The notes under the pieces: generated by a model | The model's database searches: none | What the model was told of the DNA's origin: nothing | Seen by the model: only the letters and a program-made list of their open reading frames with translations | Made by a program: the position numbers and the translations under genes | Assembly: GCA_964036045.1 (NCBI GenBank) | Contig: OZ038379.1 | Location: 121,211,206-121,275,205, forward strand | Direction: 5' to 3' | Source: Eutreptiella sp. 'Long Island Sound 2002' | Taxonomy: Eukaryota; Euglenozoa; Euglenophyceae; Eutreptiales; Eutreptiaceae | Length of the DNA stretch: 64,000 bases | In this document: piece by piece, positions 49,744 through 61,727 of the stretch | Layout of the letters: each line of letters starts with the position of its first letter | How positions within the stretch are numbered: the first letter of the stretch is position 1

Positions 49744-50703
49744 ATGCGAGCCTTCCTTGGATTCTGCAACTACTACTCTGGTTATGTCCGGATTTATGCA
49801 CAAATGGCTGCTCCGATGGGGGCCTTGCTGAAAGGCAACCGAGATGAGACCAGAGAGGGCCGCGAGAAGCCCATCATATGGGACGATGAAGCCAATGATG
49901 CCTTCGAGGCCATGAAGCGCAATTTGCTTGAGAAGCTTAAGCTCTGGCTCATCAACCCAGACAAAGGGTTCGTCCTCCCTACGGACGCTTCAGACTATGC
50001 TGTCGGAGCGGTCCTCGTGAAAGCGGAGGCCGATGGAACCCATGTGCCCGTCGCCTTCTGGAGCTGAGTCCTTGCTCCGGGCGAGCACCGGACCTGGACA
50101 CCCAGAGAAAAGCAGACATATGCCATTACTTGTGCTCTACGTAAGTGGGAAGGACACATCAGACTGCAGCCCGTAGTTGTCTGCACGGACCACCAGAGCT
50201 TGCAATCTTGGCAGAGGGAGCATGTGGATACTCCCTCAGGCCCAGCCTCTCAGCGTGTGCGATGGCATGAGACTGTGGTCCATGTTGACCTATCGCTTGT
50301 TTATGTCCCTGGAAAGGACAACACCGTGGCGGACTGCATGAGTCGATGCGTGTATCCACCCAGCAAGGGAATGGCGGATGCAAGTGCCCAAGGGGAAGAG
50401 AAAGAAACCAAGGAGGCCAAACAGATCATGGAGATGGAGAGACTGATGGAGGAAGAAGGAGTCAAGTGCTTCGTCGAAATGGCGTCCAAGATGAACATTG
50501 CTGATCGCGCTGATTGGGCAGTGATGCAAGATATGGCCGAGACAATGAGTATCCGGGGGCTCGCGCAGAAGCCAGCCAGTGACAAGCCGCAATCGAAGTC
50601 CAAAGCTACATCTACAACGGATGCATACCCTTCAACATCTCAGTCGTCCCTGAAGGAAGACTGGACATCCGACTACGCCAACTCTGGGGCATGGGCTCAG
50701 TAG
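49744..50703 (+). pseudogene. Gypsy 1 RT end and RNase H
   Basis: MRAFLGFCNYYSGYVRIYAQ is the conserved post-thumb segment. RNase H: VLPTDASDYAVGAVLVKA (Asp), REKQTYAITCALRKWEGHIR (Glu), VVCTDHQSLQSW (Asp), VPGKDNTVADCMSR (Asp). One TGA at 50065. A Glu/Lys-rich linker follows to 50703. Confidence 0.85.
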
Positions 50704-50739
50704 TACAAGGTGATCTCCAGCCCCTACGACGACTAAGAA

Positions 50740-51870
50740 TGGCCCCGAGGACTTTCGGTTCATCACAAGAAAATGTTCCTGAATGGGAAGCTGCTTCTCC
50801 CCAAATCTCGTGCCAAATGCCTACTGGATGAGTGGCATCAAGAATTGATGCACCCCAGTGCAGCAAGACAATGGAAAGACATGGAACCTAGGTTGTTGTG
50901 CCCTGACAGAGCCCCGGAGTTCCTCAATAAGGTGAAGAGCCACTGACAAGTTTGTGCCGCCTGCAACCCGGCAAATGTTTCGCTAGCCGGTGATCAGCAA
51001 CGGATGCCGATCCCCGATAGACCCGCGGAGTCCGTCAGCATGGACGTTTTCTCCATTCCTGAAATTAAGGTGGGTAAAGACAGATACTCATTGTTGTCGA
51101 CCGCCATTCGGGCTATGTTGTTGCCGTTCTGGCCAAGAAAAATGATCTAACAGCCAAAGAAGTGGCCCAGAAGATAATCAAGCATTGGCTGACCATTGTC
51201 GATATCCCCGAGACGACTCGCAGCAACAACACCCCGCAGTTCAAGGATGGATATTTGAAGGCCATGTGCGCTTACATGGATGTACGGCATGCCACGTCCA
51301 TAGCCCAACTTAGCCGTTCAACTGGCTGAGCCGAAGTGGCCGGTTGCCAGGTTTTGGAGAGGCTGCGCAAGCTTCACCTGGAGAACCGGAAGAAGAATTG
51401 GTTTAGGGAGACGTGGAGAGCCATCCAAGCCTGACACGACTTGCCAACACCATGGAGGCTGTCACCCCACTAAATTCTCTTCACCAGGGACATGTTCTAT
51501 CGTTCCCTTCTTTGGTACACCAGCGGTCTCGCCAAAGATGCCTTGGAGGCATTCAAAGAGGCTGAAAACACCGCCAAACTGGTGAAGGCTGCTCTTGAGA
51601 AGGAGCATGCTAAGCGGCAACACAAGACACTCAAGGGCCCTGTCACCTATTTCAAGGTTGGAGGCCATGTCTGGGCCGAAAGACCCCGGCCGCTTGACAC
51701 TTCTCAGACGGAGACTTGGTATACCCCCGGTAAGATTGCCAAGAGGATTGGTCATTCGTCCAAGCACCTTTCTGATCCAGACGGGCCTCTATCAATTCAA
51801 AACCCGGCACAAGACCCAGTTGAAGGACCGTGTTCCAGAAATCACGGGGAATCACGTGGAATTGCAATGA
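50740..51870 (+). pseudogene. Gypsy 1 integrase
   Basis: HHCC finger: ECHQ-like WHQELMHPSAARQWKDM then QVCAACNPANV (one stop between). SVSMDVFSIPE holds the first catalytic Asp; the core then breaks up over several stops (51.1-51.3 kb, TTPRSSRMDI / NNTPQFKDGY frames). The C-terminal SH3-like part is clear at 51640: VTYFKVGGHVWAERPRPLDT. Confidence 0.75.
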
Positions 51871-51889
51871 GCCCAACATGAGGACGACT

Positions 51890-52201
51890 CCGACGAGTAT
51901 GAATACTTTGAGGAGGACGACTTTGTCGTTGACAAGGTTTTCCAGCCACGGGCCAAACCCTGCCGTCCAGGGTGGAATCGAGTTCAAGGTGAAGGCGAAA
52001 GGATACGGGAAGTCTCAAGGCTCGTGGGTACCTCCTTCATCATTTGTGCCCGGCATCAACAAAGTGTGGGAATGCCATCTCGGTCAAAAAGACGTCCACA
52101 TTTTTGCCAACGAGTTGCTGGCTGCCATCATCCAAGCTGAGGACGACATCTTGTTGCTCACTGATCCCTTTGTGTATGCATGCTGTACTGCGGGGGGCTG
52201 A
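51890..52201 (+). pseudogene. Gypsy 1 chromodomain
   Basis: EDDFVVDKVFQ in one frame and IEFKVKAKGYGKSQGSWVPP then SSF in another together look like a chromodomain (hydrophobic start, K-x-KGYG, aromatic, W-x-P). Such C-terminal chromodomains steer integration in chromoviruses. A frame change near 51945 separates the halves. Confidence 0.6.
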
Positions 52202-55200
52202 TCATACCCTTGTCCAGTGTTCTCCATCATATTTTTACATTTTACGAATGGACACGATTTACTGGTACTTTGCAATTGTTCCTTTTCATGAGACAAGTTT
52301 ACTGTGGTGTCATACGTTTGAACAATGTTTTTGTGTTTGTATTTTAAGGACTCCACCACATGCATGGGCGCAAGCCATACATCATATACATTCAGGTCTC
52401 CCAGATTCATACTTGGGGAATTTTTGGTCATACGACGTTGCGCGAAGGGTGTTGTTGCCATCAGCAATGCGAATGAGTGAGTGTGTGTGATCAACTCATG
52501 GCACTTGTCGAATTGTCACGTTATTTGCGTTTCTAAGCTTCTACACTTGTTTTACTTACTGCTGCCCCCTGAATTGTGCTATCTTTTGCTGCGTTGTCCC
52601 ACTTTTGAGCCTTACCCTAACCATGGAGTTGGTTTGAGACTTACTACTCCTCTTAACCTATAACCGAAAAAAATCTGTGTGCGTTCACCTCATATTTTGG
52701 TATGAATTTCGGTGGATCAAGACTTCTAGAATTTAGGAGTTTTGCTCCCTCTTCTCGTTGACAGGATGCACTTGTATGCCTCTTGACGTGACGTTTGATG
52801 TTTGAATGCCTTTCTTTGCTGCAGAGATGTCTTTACTTCTTTAAGACGTCGCAAATTTATCAGCGCGAGTTCTGCAGTTCGGAACACTAAAGATACATTA
52901 TCTTACAGCTTCCCAACCCAGAAGGGCACCTCAAGGCACTGGAGGTGCCATAGAGTTACCTTAAGGACCTGAAGTAGCTGATTGGCTTTTGAGGCTACAT
53001 AGTATGTGTAGGTGTTGATAATATACAGAAAAGGTAGGTGATGGAGTGAAAATAACGTTGCATGGCTATTATTAGGCCACTGGGTCACCAGGGTGCCCAG
53101 GAGTTCCTGTATCAACAGGAGTTTTTTTTCAGTGAATTAGGCAAAATTTTATGACTCAGGAAACGATAGAGATATGTGTTAATCTTTGAGAAAATAAAAA
53201 GACTGAGTAGAAAATCGGAAAACCATCACAAAATGGTTTAGAAACTAACTTTGTGATCGCTTGCAAAACGCTGCTTTTGAAAACCGACTACGGTTTCAAC
53301 CCTAGGGGAAAATCGACAATTGGTGTTCAAATACAAACGCAGAGTGCATGACAAACAGGTATGAAACGAAGATGAGATGATTATATATCCAGTTCGCAGT
53401 TGCAAAGCGCAACACAAAGTGTGCTGAGGTAGTTATGTAGACTCAAGGTAGTCCAGATAGAAATAAATGCAACTATATAGTACTAAATGTTCTAAACTAC
53501 AAGACTGAGTGCAGGATTGGTCCAAATGCCGCTTTGGGCCTTTACATTCATGAAACAGCAAAGAAACATGCATATATAAGCTCTTGGGGCTTATAAAATA
53601 AGGAGAAAGGGAAGAAAATTTTCCGCTGAGAACAATAGAGGAGCGGGCAGTGAAAAGCATTACTGCTTAATTACTATTTTTCCTGCATGACGATTGGACC
53701 GTGTTGGTTGTTGATGTGCTTCTGAGGTATGTGGATTCTTCTCGGACAAACTTGGTGGTTTCAAAGTAGATCCTTCGGTATTTTGGTTGCATGGACCCTT
53801 TGTCCTGAAGCAATTCCTTGCGGTGAGGGCAGCGGTGAGGGCGGGGGAGGAGAGGGAGGCGCGCCGTTGGCACACAGCGCGGTACAAGGCGCTGGCGCAC
53901 CTGGAGCGCCAGCGCCGTCATTGGCAGGCTCCCTCGCCGGAGCCAAAAACCATTTACCAGCTGGAGATGGAGGTGGGGAGGGGAGGGGCCGAGAACAAAG
54001 GAAAGAAAGAGGGGCCAGGAGAGCGGCCCGGCAGCCAACTCGGTAGAGAACCACAGGGGGGAGAAGGAAATGCTGGACGGAGCTGACCGGGGATGCGCGG
54101 ACGAGGCAGCGGGGGACATCCAGAAGGGCAGGCCACAGGGGGAGGTGAGGGGCCGCAATGGGACGGGGACAGTGCGCAGGCAGGGCGCCACGGCCAGCGA
54201 GAAGGACGACAGGGGAGCCGGAGGCAGCAAGGAGTGACCAAGGGCGAGAGGGGTACAGGGCACCAAGGGGAGGGCGGACAGAGAGGCCAGGGTAAGCAAG
54301 GTGCACAAGTTGCGGGGGAGGGGCATGGGGGGCGGCAGGGGAAGGGAGGGCACAAGAACAGGGGAAGGCAGCGCAGCCAGGAGCAGGAGGTGAGGCACAA
54401 GGGAACTTGGGTGCAGGAGGGTATCCCGGGGCACCGGTTTACCCGGCAAAGGGGGGAGGCAGGGGGTGGGGAGGTGTCATCCCAGCGTTTCCCCCACCAC
54501 CGTACCCAGCGATCATGCGGGTGCAACCCCCCCATCAATGTATCCGAGTGCGCTGAGTAGGAAAAAGTTACTGCCATGTCTTTCTTGGGGTACTTGATCC
54601 AGGCCAACCCGCCCCTAAACCTTGGGAATTTATGAAGACTAACACGTGATTTTTTTAATCACCCTTTTTGACGGTTTTGGTACATTTTTCAAAGTAACGA
54701 GGGTTATAACCCTAGCTCCCCCATTGAGGTTCACCTGTACCACTCACGTGAGCGGAGGTATCTTCCTTCATGGGGGTAATACCGAAATCAGATAGATATT
54801 TCATGACTTGGGCCTTGTTGGTTAAGCCTAGTGGTCTCCCAGGCTAGAGCCCCTATACTCAAAGCTTTTACCCACTTATTGTGGGCCTACGTTTTAACTG
54901 ATTCTGAATTCAGTTGCTTGCCCATGCTGGCCAAGCCATATCCTGTGTCTGGCCCAGCCAACATGCCCCAGATTCCTAACCTACTCCATAGCATGTCGAA
55001 AGGTGCACACGAGGTGCTTGAGACCATTCCTGAGGCCAGATGTATGTCATTTTTTCATATAAAAATCATTTCTTTTGTCCTTTTGTGATTGAATCTTTGT
55101 ACGTAAGCTTGCATTGTCTATCCGCAGCCCTTCTGTGATACATTCGATTTCAAAACTATTCATTGATTCTATCCATATCCTGTTCATGCTCTACTTGCCG

Positions 55201-55290
55201 CTGTGGTCCTGTTTTCCAACTCCAAAGCCTGCAGGATTTCATCAATACCTTTAGGGCACTAATTAAGGATATTCCTTCCGGTAGCAGCGG
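52202..55290. other. Mostly non-coding; GC-rich island at 53815-54540
   Basis: AT-rich flanks with no motif. In the G/A-rich island a plus-strand frame 53787-54086 (FVLKQFLAVRAAVRAGEERE, RYKALAHLERQRRHWQAPSP) could be a helical exon, and the minus frame is Pro/Leu-rich shadow. Evidence for a gene is weak. Confidence 0.4.
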
Positions 55291-55362
55291 AATCCCTTGA
55301 GTTCCTTCCGAACCAACCCTGAGCAAACTGAGCAATACACAGTCCAATACCAGCGGAAGAAC

Positions 55363-56445
55363 ATGTCCATCCCATCATTGGCAATGTCATCAAGAACGTA
55401 CCCAATCAGGACTGTAAAGCTCGGCAGTGGGCTCAATCTCACTGAGCCCAGCCTCAGGGTCGCATCTGGGTCTCGAGAAGATCCAGTACACTCATCGTCC
55501 ACTGTCGCTGGAGTCGTTGGAGAGCAGGATGACCTGAAGAGGCGCATGGATGAGTACATGCTGCACGAAAACAATCATAAGTCGAAACGAGGAGAGGATG
55601 GTGAAGAGCCCATCGAGGCCCTAGGGTCTCCACCTCAGACTGACATGGACTCCTACTACTACTCGGGTCCACCAACCGACCTGGCAGACACAGCTTCCCT
55701 GCCCAGACGCCTGAGAGGTACCCCCTGGCCTACGTTCACTACATCACCGTGCCAAGGGCCTACGGGGCGTGCAGAACTACCCACAAGAAGGAGAACCCCA
55801 GAATGCTATCCAGAGTACGTGGAAGGATCTCATATCCGGGGCCCCGTCTACGCTACTCTTGACCGTACGGCAGAACTGCTTGCCAAACTGTTATCTGGAT
55901 CTGAAGATCGGGATGTGAAAGCCCTGTCTCAGGCCGTAAGGGTCAGGCTGGATAGCACTGAACCCCTAACCAAGCCGGCGATGGCCTCACCTTCTCCAGG
56001 ACTAACCTCGCTCGCTGATGATCTCAAAAGATCAAGGGTCTCCAGGTTACTACGCAAGGTCACATGCCCCAGTCCCTTTCACCCTGGTGCCCGATCGGTC
56101 CCCATCGCTGAGCTACAGGATGACCCCGTGGCTGAGGCTGAGAAGAAGGAGCTAACGGCTTTGGCACCACTCGCTGCCAGATTACTCCCCCCTTCATCTC
56201 CAACCTCAGGAGGTTGGAAGAGTGGCAAGCCTATTGCCCAGGCAAACATCCAGCTAGAAATGCCGGAGTTCAACGCGAAAAATCTGCTAGAATGGGCAGA
56301 AGAATTTGCAGAATTTCTTCAGCTTACAGGCCAGTCTCATGTGGATGTGGCCACCAAATGTTCACTTTTTGAAGCGTTCATGCAAAAAGAAATATTTGCA
56401 GAAACAGGTAAAGCAGATGGTGAAAACCAGTTCAACTTGGGTTGA
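55363..56445 (+). pseudogene. Gypsy 2 gag, N-terminal part
   Basis: ATG at 55363 (MSIPSLAMSSRTYPIRTVKL); an earlier in-frame extension to 55297 lacks an ATG. Pro/Ser-rich first half, then helical segments (LDRTAELLAKLLSGSEDRDV) and the capsid start (QLEMPEFNAKNLLEWAEEFA). The frame is lost near 56410. Confidence 0.6.
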
Positions 56446-57449
56446 GGTTCTCCAAAGACTGGAGAAAAGTTTCCCCGTCTACTAGACGAACCTCAGTGTG
56501 CGCACACAGATAGAGGAGCTTCCTATGCTCCCTGAAGTTCCTTCCGCTGCGCGCATCTCTGAATGTGTGTGCGACCTGGAGTATCTGTTCTTCAGGATGA
56601 ACGTAGGTTCCTTTGGACCCACTGAACCCCACCTGTGGCTTGTGGGTAAAGTTCCCCTACGCACATGGGAAGATTGCAGGTCTACCCCCAAGAGGAAGCG
56701 ACGTACTCACACGTACCATGACCTGGTGGACCTGCTCATCGAACTGGCCGTTGAGAGGAAGAACAACTCCCATTTGGAAACATTCCTCAAGAGGAACCTG
56801 AGTAAAGGTGCCAGCCCGACCCCTGATCGTGGTGAGATGAAAGGGTCCAAAACCCCCACTAACTCCAACAAGGGTGCAGATAAAGGGGGGGGTATCCTAT
56901 GTGCCATGAATGAGGTGAAACCCGAAGCAGGTGTACCCCCACTCTTCTACTGTGAAGCTGTCAATGACAAAGGGGGCCCTTCATGCCCCTGACTGCGATT
57001 ATCGCAATGGTTGCATCCTGCACCTGAAAGGACAGCAGGACACTGAGGATGGAACAACAGTGAACCATCAGGATCACTTCAGGTGTACGATCACCTGTGG
57101 CTCTTGTGGCAAGCGTCGTCACTACGAGGACGAATGCCACATAAAAAAGCGCAGGAGTGACAAACTCACACGCCAGGAGGCTGAACGCCAGAAATCCCAA
57201 ACACCCTCCGAAACCCCCAAGAATGGTGACAAGGTTGGTAAAGCGGGTGGAAAAGGGGCGGCAAGGATGGAACCTTCAGCCATAACCCCCAGAGGAGCTC
57301 ATCAGCGCCCGCTACTTCTCCTTCTCCCGCCACTGTTGACCCTAAGAGGCGTCCGCAGGGAAATATCGCCTCCCCAGAGGAGTCTAACTCGAAGAAGAGG
57401 CGATTGGCCTGGATGGCCAAATCGCTCATGGCTGCGGGGGTGGACGTGA
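56446..57449 (+). pseudogene. Gypsy 2 capsid end and zinc knuckle
   Basis: Capsid-like LPEVPSAARISECVCDLEYL and HTYHDLVDLLIELAVERKNN, then in another frame HFRCTITCGSCGKRRHYEDE then CHIKKRR: CGSCGKRRHYEDEC is a canonical C-x2-C-x4-H-x4-C knuckle. A TAG at ~56473 precedes the capsid block. Confidence 0.75.
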
Positions 57450-57479
57450 ATTCCCTGATGGGGAGTAGGGGAGCAGCTC

Positions 57480-57790
57480 TGAAGAGAAGGACGTGGTTTT
57501 CTGGATCCTCGTGAAAATCGGGGATCAGGTTTTTCGCGCAGTACTGAACACCGGCGCAACACTCACCATAGTGGCCCAGCGCCAGCTAAAAATCTTCAAG
57601 AAACTGAGACTGTGACCATAAGAGTAGGGGTTGGGTGAACCATCCATTCCCTGGAGGCTGTCGATGTATCCATTGGTCTTGGCGAATCCGTGATGCAACG
57701 CTGCGGAGTGTTGGACGCTGACGCCTTTGACGTTGTCATTGGCACCAACCTTCTGCGGAAAAACCCCCGGCAGAATTTGTTGATTCACCA
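57480..57790 (+). pseudogene. Gypsy 2 protease, catalytic Asp replaced by Asn
   Basis: VKIGDQVFRAVLNTGATLTI: the retropepsin D-T-G reads N-T-G (AAC at about 57547). TGA at ~57614, then in another frame DADAFDVVIGTNLLRKNP, the usual C-terminal strand. Without Asp this protease could not cleave. Confidence 0.75.
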
Positions 57791-57952
57791 ACGTCCCTAT
57801 GCTCTCGCTGCAACTTCGGCACTGGCTTCTTCTCCGTACCTTTCAAGGTGTCAGGAAGAAAAGAGTCCGGGCTGCGCTACGCAGAACGGACAAAGTATCG
57901 TACCAAAAACTACCAGTTGGCCTGACAGGTCCTTGAAAATAGACTGGCCGCC

Positions 57953-58411
57953 TTGCAGGTATCCCTGGATGACATCCAGGTTGAACTGTTCGCGAGGCAA
58001 CACCAGCACTTCCTGCAATTGTGTCGCTCGAAACATTTGAATAACGACTTCCGCTTCTTGTCGAAAGCAATGGGCCTAGCGTATACTAACCCTTCCTTCT
58101 CTGTGCTCGCAAAGAGTCTGACCAAAATCGCGTTTGAGGGACGAAGGGTGGTCCTGTGTACCCCTCACTGGGGTCGTTCAGGCGAACACACCTATTGGCG
58201 TCAACTGCTGGACCGAATGACTGTGGCAAGAGTGCAACTCCCCGATGGTCCCATCTACCTGCCTGATGATTCAGACACCGCTTTGCAGGCCCCAGAATGG
58301 GCTGGATCCTTATCCATCGTTGATCGTTCCCTCAACCCTGTACCCCTGTGTGATCTAGACCAGGTGCTACTGAAAGAGGTCATGGCCGAAAATCGTGGTC
58401 TGACCCTTTAG
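57953..58411 (+). CDS. Gypsy 2 linker domain between protease and RT
   Basis: A 152-codon block with globular character: SLDDIQVELFARQHQHFLQL, VVLCTPHWGRSGEHTYWRQL, LDRMTVARVQLPDGPIYLPD, SLNPVPLCDLDQVLLKEVMA. No enzyme motif recognised. It is less decayed than its neighbours. The interval 58412-59010 continues the same polyprotein in pieces. Confidence 0.5.
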   Translation: MQVSLDDIQVELFARQHQHFLQLCRSKHLNNDFRFLSKAMGLAYTNPSFSVLAKSLTKIAFEGRRVVLCTPHWGRSGEHTYWRQLLDRMTVARVQLPDGPIYLPDDSDTALQAPEWAGSLSIVDRSLNPVPLCDLDQVLLKEVMAENRGLTL

Positions 58412-59009
58412 GATCTCACAAAATGATCCCCTGAGCACACTTCAGCCACACTTACAGGTGGTGAATCCTATGATGACAAACTGGCACCTGCTATTGTGAG
58501 AGAAGATGCCGACAATCAACTGCCTGAAATCGCCAGCACTATTCCCCCTGTTGACCCCAGCTGTGTTGATCTCAAGCACACTGCCCTCTTGGCCCAGCTG
58601 TTGCTGGAGGACTTAAATCTGGGGTCAACGTCAGAACAACGTTCCCCTGTTGGGAAACCTGGCTTCACATGCACCATACATGCTCAGGAGAGCCCGCAGC
58701 TCGGCACTCTGGCGCTCTAGCGCGGCCTGCGTCTAATAACATGCCCCTGTCAGAGCATGACGCCCAGGAACTCCGAAGAATGTTGTACCTGAGGGCCGAA
58801 GGTATGGAGCGCCAGAAGCGACTGCAATACCTCAGATAGACCTGGAAAATCTCCATCTGGTCTGAGCTGGATGATGAGCTCTACACGCTGCCTGACCCAG
58901 AGGTACCCCTAGTGTACTCTCTACAATACCGGCAACAGTGTTCCCCTGAATGGGATGACAGCTCGCTACCTGCCGGAAATGCTGATCGGCAGAAAAAAGA
59001 TGAACGTTG

Positions 59010-60202
59010 AAAGAGCAACCTCCATGCTGAGGAGGATTTCCAACAGAAAATCGACAGGCTGATCCTTGACCCTCGACTGAAGAAACTGCTTTTAACCTAT
59101 AAGGAGGTGTTCGGCGCCTTGCGGACTCCCCTATCCTGCAAAAACCTGGTCGAGATGGACCTGAAACTGAAACCTGAGTTTGAGAAAACGCGAGTGAGAC
59201 GTTGTTGCTACCCCGCTCCTCAGGAACAGGTTGCAGAATTAGAGCGCCAGATCCGGGAATGTATTGATGCTGGCCTCGTAGAGGAATATAAGAAGGGGGA
59301 CTACCCCCATCACTGCAGTCCTTGTTTCCTGGTTGCTAAACCTGGATCGACTTCCCTGCGAATGGTTGTTGACTATGGTGAGGTCAATAAGAAAGCCAAG
59401 GACCACTTGGGCAGTATTCCTGACATGGAAAACACCCTTAAGTGTATTGCCAATCGCAGGTATAAAACCAAAATGGACAAACGCAGTGGTTTCTGGCAGG
59501 TCGACCTGGCCGCCGCAGCTCTGGAACTGCTGGCATTTATAACCCCTAAGGGTCGTGTATTTAAATGGAAGGTCATGCCTTTCAGGGTCCCTAACGCGCA
59601 GGCTCTTCGAAGAACTGATGAACAAAATTTTGTATATACTGAGGCGCACGCCTCTTGTACAAGAGTTGATTTCTCGAGGGGCTGAGATGGAGGCCCACAT
59701 CGATGACGTTAGTTTGGGTACCAATACCCAAGAGGACCATGTCCTCCGCCTCCGTGAGTTTTTCACTGTTCGTCAGGAAAATCATCTCCGAATCAAACTA
59801 GAAACATGCGAGCTGATGAAAGAGGAGATGGAGTACTTGGGTTTCGATGTGGGGTATGGCTGGTGGAAACCAGCCGCGTCTAGAATGCAGCCCCTACAGG
59901 ACATGCAGATTTGCGGTAACCCTAAGAAGGGTCTAGACGACGTGAGGAGTTTTGTGGGCGCCTGTAACTTCTATCGGCGACACATCGACAACTTTACTTA
60001 CTCTTCTGCCCCTCTCACTGATCTAATCAAAAAAACCGCCCCCTCGAGGTGGACCGCCAGAGAGGAGGAGTGTTTTCAGGAGTTGAGAAGGAAAATCGCC
60101 TCCTGCAACTGCCTGCGGGTACCTTGTGCTAAGGGTGAGATCGTCCTGATCACTGATGCCAGTGATGTAAGGAGGCGAGGAACGATTTACCTATGCCAAT
60201 AG
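59010..60202 (+). pseudogene. Gypsy 2 reverse transcriptase and RNase H start
   Basis: LRTPLSCKNLVEMDLKLKPE, SPCFLVAKPGSTSLRMVVDY, TKMDKRSGFWQVDL (catalytic Asp), FKWKVMPFRVPNAQ; after a frame change near 59590, FEELMNKILYILRRTPLVQE, EAHIDDVSLGTN (H-I-D-D in place of Y-x-D-D), FVGACNFYRRHIDNFTY, IVLITDASDVRRRGTIYL (RNase H first Asp). Confidence 0.85.
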
Positions 60203-60799
60203 CTTAACCCCCCTGAGGTAACCCATTGCCATTGTCGCACCCCAGGTCTGAACCTTGATGGTTCTCTGGAAGACGACTATCCCTTCAATGAGTGGCGTAT
60301 GGTGCCACTTGGTCACTGGATCTGGAAATGGAACCAGGCGCATCCCAACTACAGCACCTATGACGGGGAGCTCCTGGCCGGTGTGTTGGTGCTCTCTTCA
60401 CAATCCCGACTATTGGGATCTAGCCCTACTGTCTGGCTCTGTGACCAGGAACTGGTGAAGTTCTTTCAGAAGGGCCCACCACCAGAGAAAACGCAACTAA
60501 AACGATGGTGGACGTACCTCAGTCAGTTCAGGCTAACAGTCCACCATATCCCTGGTATAAAAAACGAATTGTCTGACTACATATCGCGCAACAACTTCGA
60601 TGCGCTTATTGGTCAGAGCTCTGAGGATCTTGCCAAAGAGGCTTTCCAGCGCATGGACGTTCAGCTGGACATGTCTATGTGTACGGCTGGAATCCTCGAG
60701 GGTTGGAGTTCAACCAACTATCAGTCAGAATACAAAAAAATTCTCCAGACCCTCAGCACTGGTGTAGAAGCCCTCGTCATTGACGGGCACCAGTGGTAG
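60203..60799 (+). pseudogene. Gypsy 2 RNase H (remainder)
   Basis: NYSTYDGELLAGVLVLSSQS (Glu), VWLCDQELVKFFQ (Asp), VHHIPGIKNELSDYISRNNF (Asn...Asp). TAG at 60200 separates it from the first Asp and TAG at 60797 ends it. Confidence 0.8.
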
Positions 60800-61655
60800 A
60801 AGAAAAACCAATACCTCTTCTACGAGGAGCGTATAGTTGTGTCTGATGCAGGACCCAATGGCTGTCTACAGTGGTCCCATCTCAGCTCAGGTCACACTCG
60901 CTCATCGCGCAGTGGAATTCTTCCGTGAGTGTCTCTACTCCAGTCTAATCTTGACTGAATTGAGGTCTCGTATGCACACCATTGTTGATGCTTGTGGCAG
61001 TCATGCCAGCAAGCAGAGCGATAGTACGGATAGGGGACTGATCTCCAGCTTACCCATACCCTATTGTACTAAATCTCTTCTCTACGTGGATTTCATCCAA
61101 GGCCTACCTCGCTTTGGTGGCTATGATAGCTGCCTAGTGGTAAACTGTGGCCTCTCAGGCCTCACCCGTGTGTTTCCTTGCAGTAAGAAAATTACAGGTG
61201 AGCAGACTGTAAAACTGTTGGTCGAACAATGGTTCGAACCATACGGAGCACCGAAACAGGTGCACTCTAATGAAGATGTACGCATGCGCAGTGACACAGG
61301 ATGGTACAAAGCTGTATTGAACGCCCTCAACGTTAAGGTGACCACAGATGTACCCTATACTCACACCTCTAACCATCTTTGCGAGAGACAGGACCGTGTA
61401 GTGGAGCAGAACCTGAGAATCCTGATGAAGCAGAAACGCACCAAAGATTGGGTACGGCTACTACCATGGGCAGTGCTAACCATGAACTCTCAGAGGAGCT
61501 CGTCTACGGGTTTCACCCCCCATGAGCGGTTTCATGCAGGAGGACCTGCTTGGTTCTTCAGCAGCCACTTTCCTGAGGACTTGAAGAGCACCTTTGGGGA
61601 TTGGCTGGAACACAAGCAGTCTATGGCTAACCAGGCAGGAACTAACCTGAGATAA
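60800..61655 (+). pseudogene. Gypsy 2 integrase
   Basis: The zinc-finger part (LSSGHTRSSRSG) is in another frame. Core: YVDFIQGLPRFGGYDSCLVV (first Asp), PKQVHSNEDVRMRSDTGWYK (second Asp region), NHLCERQDRVVEQNLRILMK (Glu). The frame ends TAA at 61653. SNEDVR carries Asn where H-S-D is usual, so activity is doubtful. Confidence 0.8.
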
Positions 61656-61727
61656 GTTTCCTGAACGTGAACTGAGGCGACAAAATCGTCTACGGCAACC
61701 CGCCAGTTTTAAGTTGGTGACCTTGTT

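Larger units (their letters stand above)
39952..52201 (+). mobile_element. Ty3/gypsy chromovirus 1, decayed, interrupted at 40636-44483
   Basis: Order gag-like (39952-40635 and 44484-47040), protease region (47.4-48.2 kb), RT (48797-49540), RNase H (49744-50340), integrase (50.74-51.88 kb) and chromodomain (51.9-52.2 kb), the standard Ty3/gypsy order with a C-terminal chromodomain. Many stops and frameshifts. Boundaries are approximate because LTRs were not identified. Confidence 0.8.

Noticed and set aside
39300-52900. LTR pair for gypsy 1 (39.3-39.8 kb against 52.2-52.9 kb)
   Set aside because: Only short scattered matches (such as CAGGTCTCCCA); no shared ends or target duplication could be set.
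53667-54449. 260-aa minus ORF in the GC-rich island
   Set aside because: Pro/Leu/Ser-rich antisense of a purine-rich stretch; no motif.
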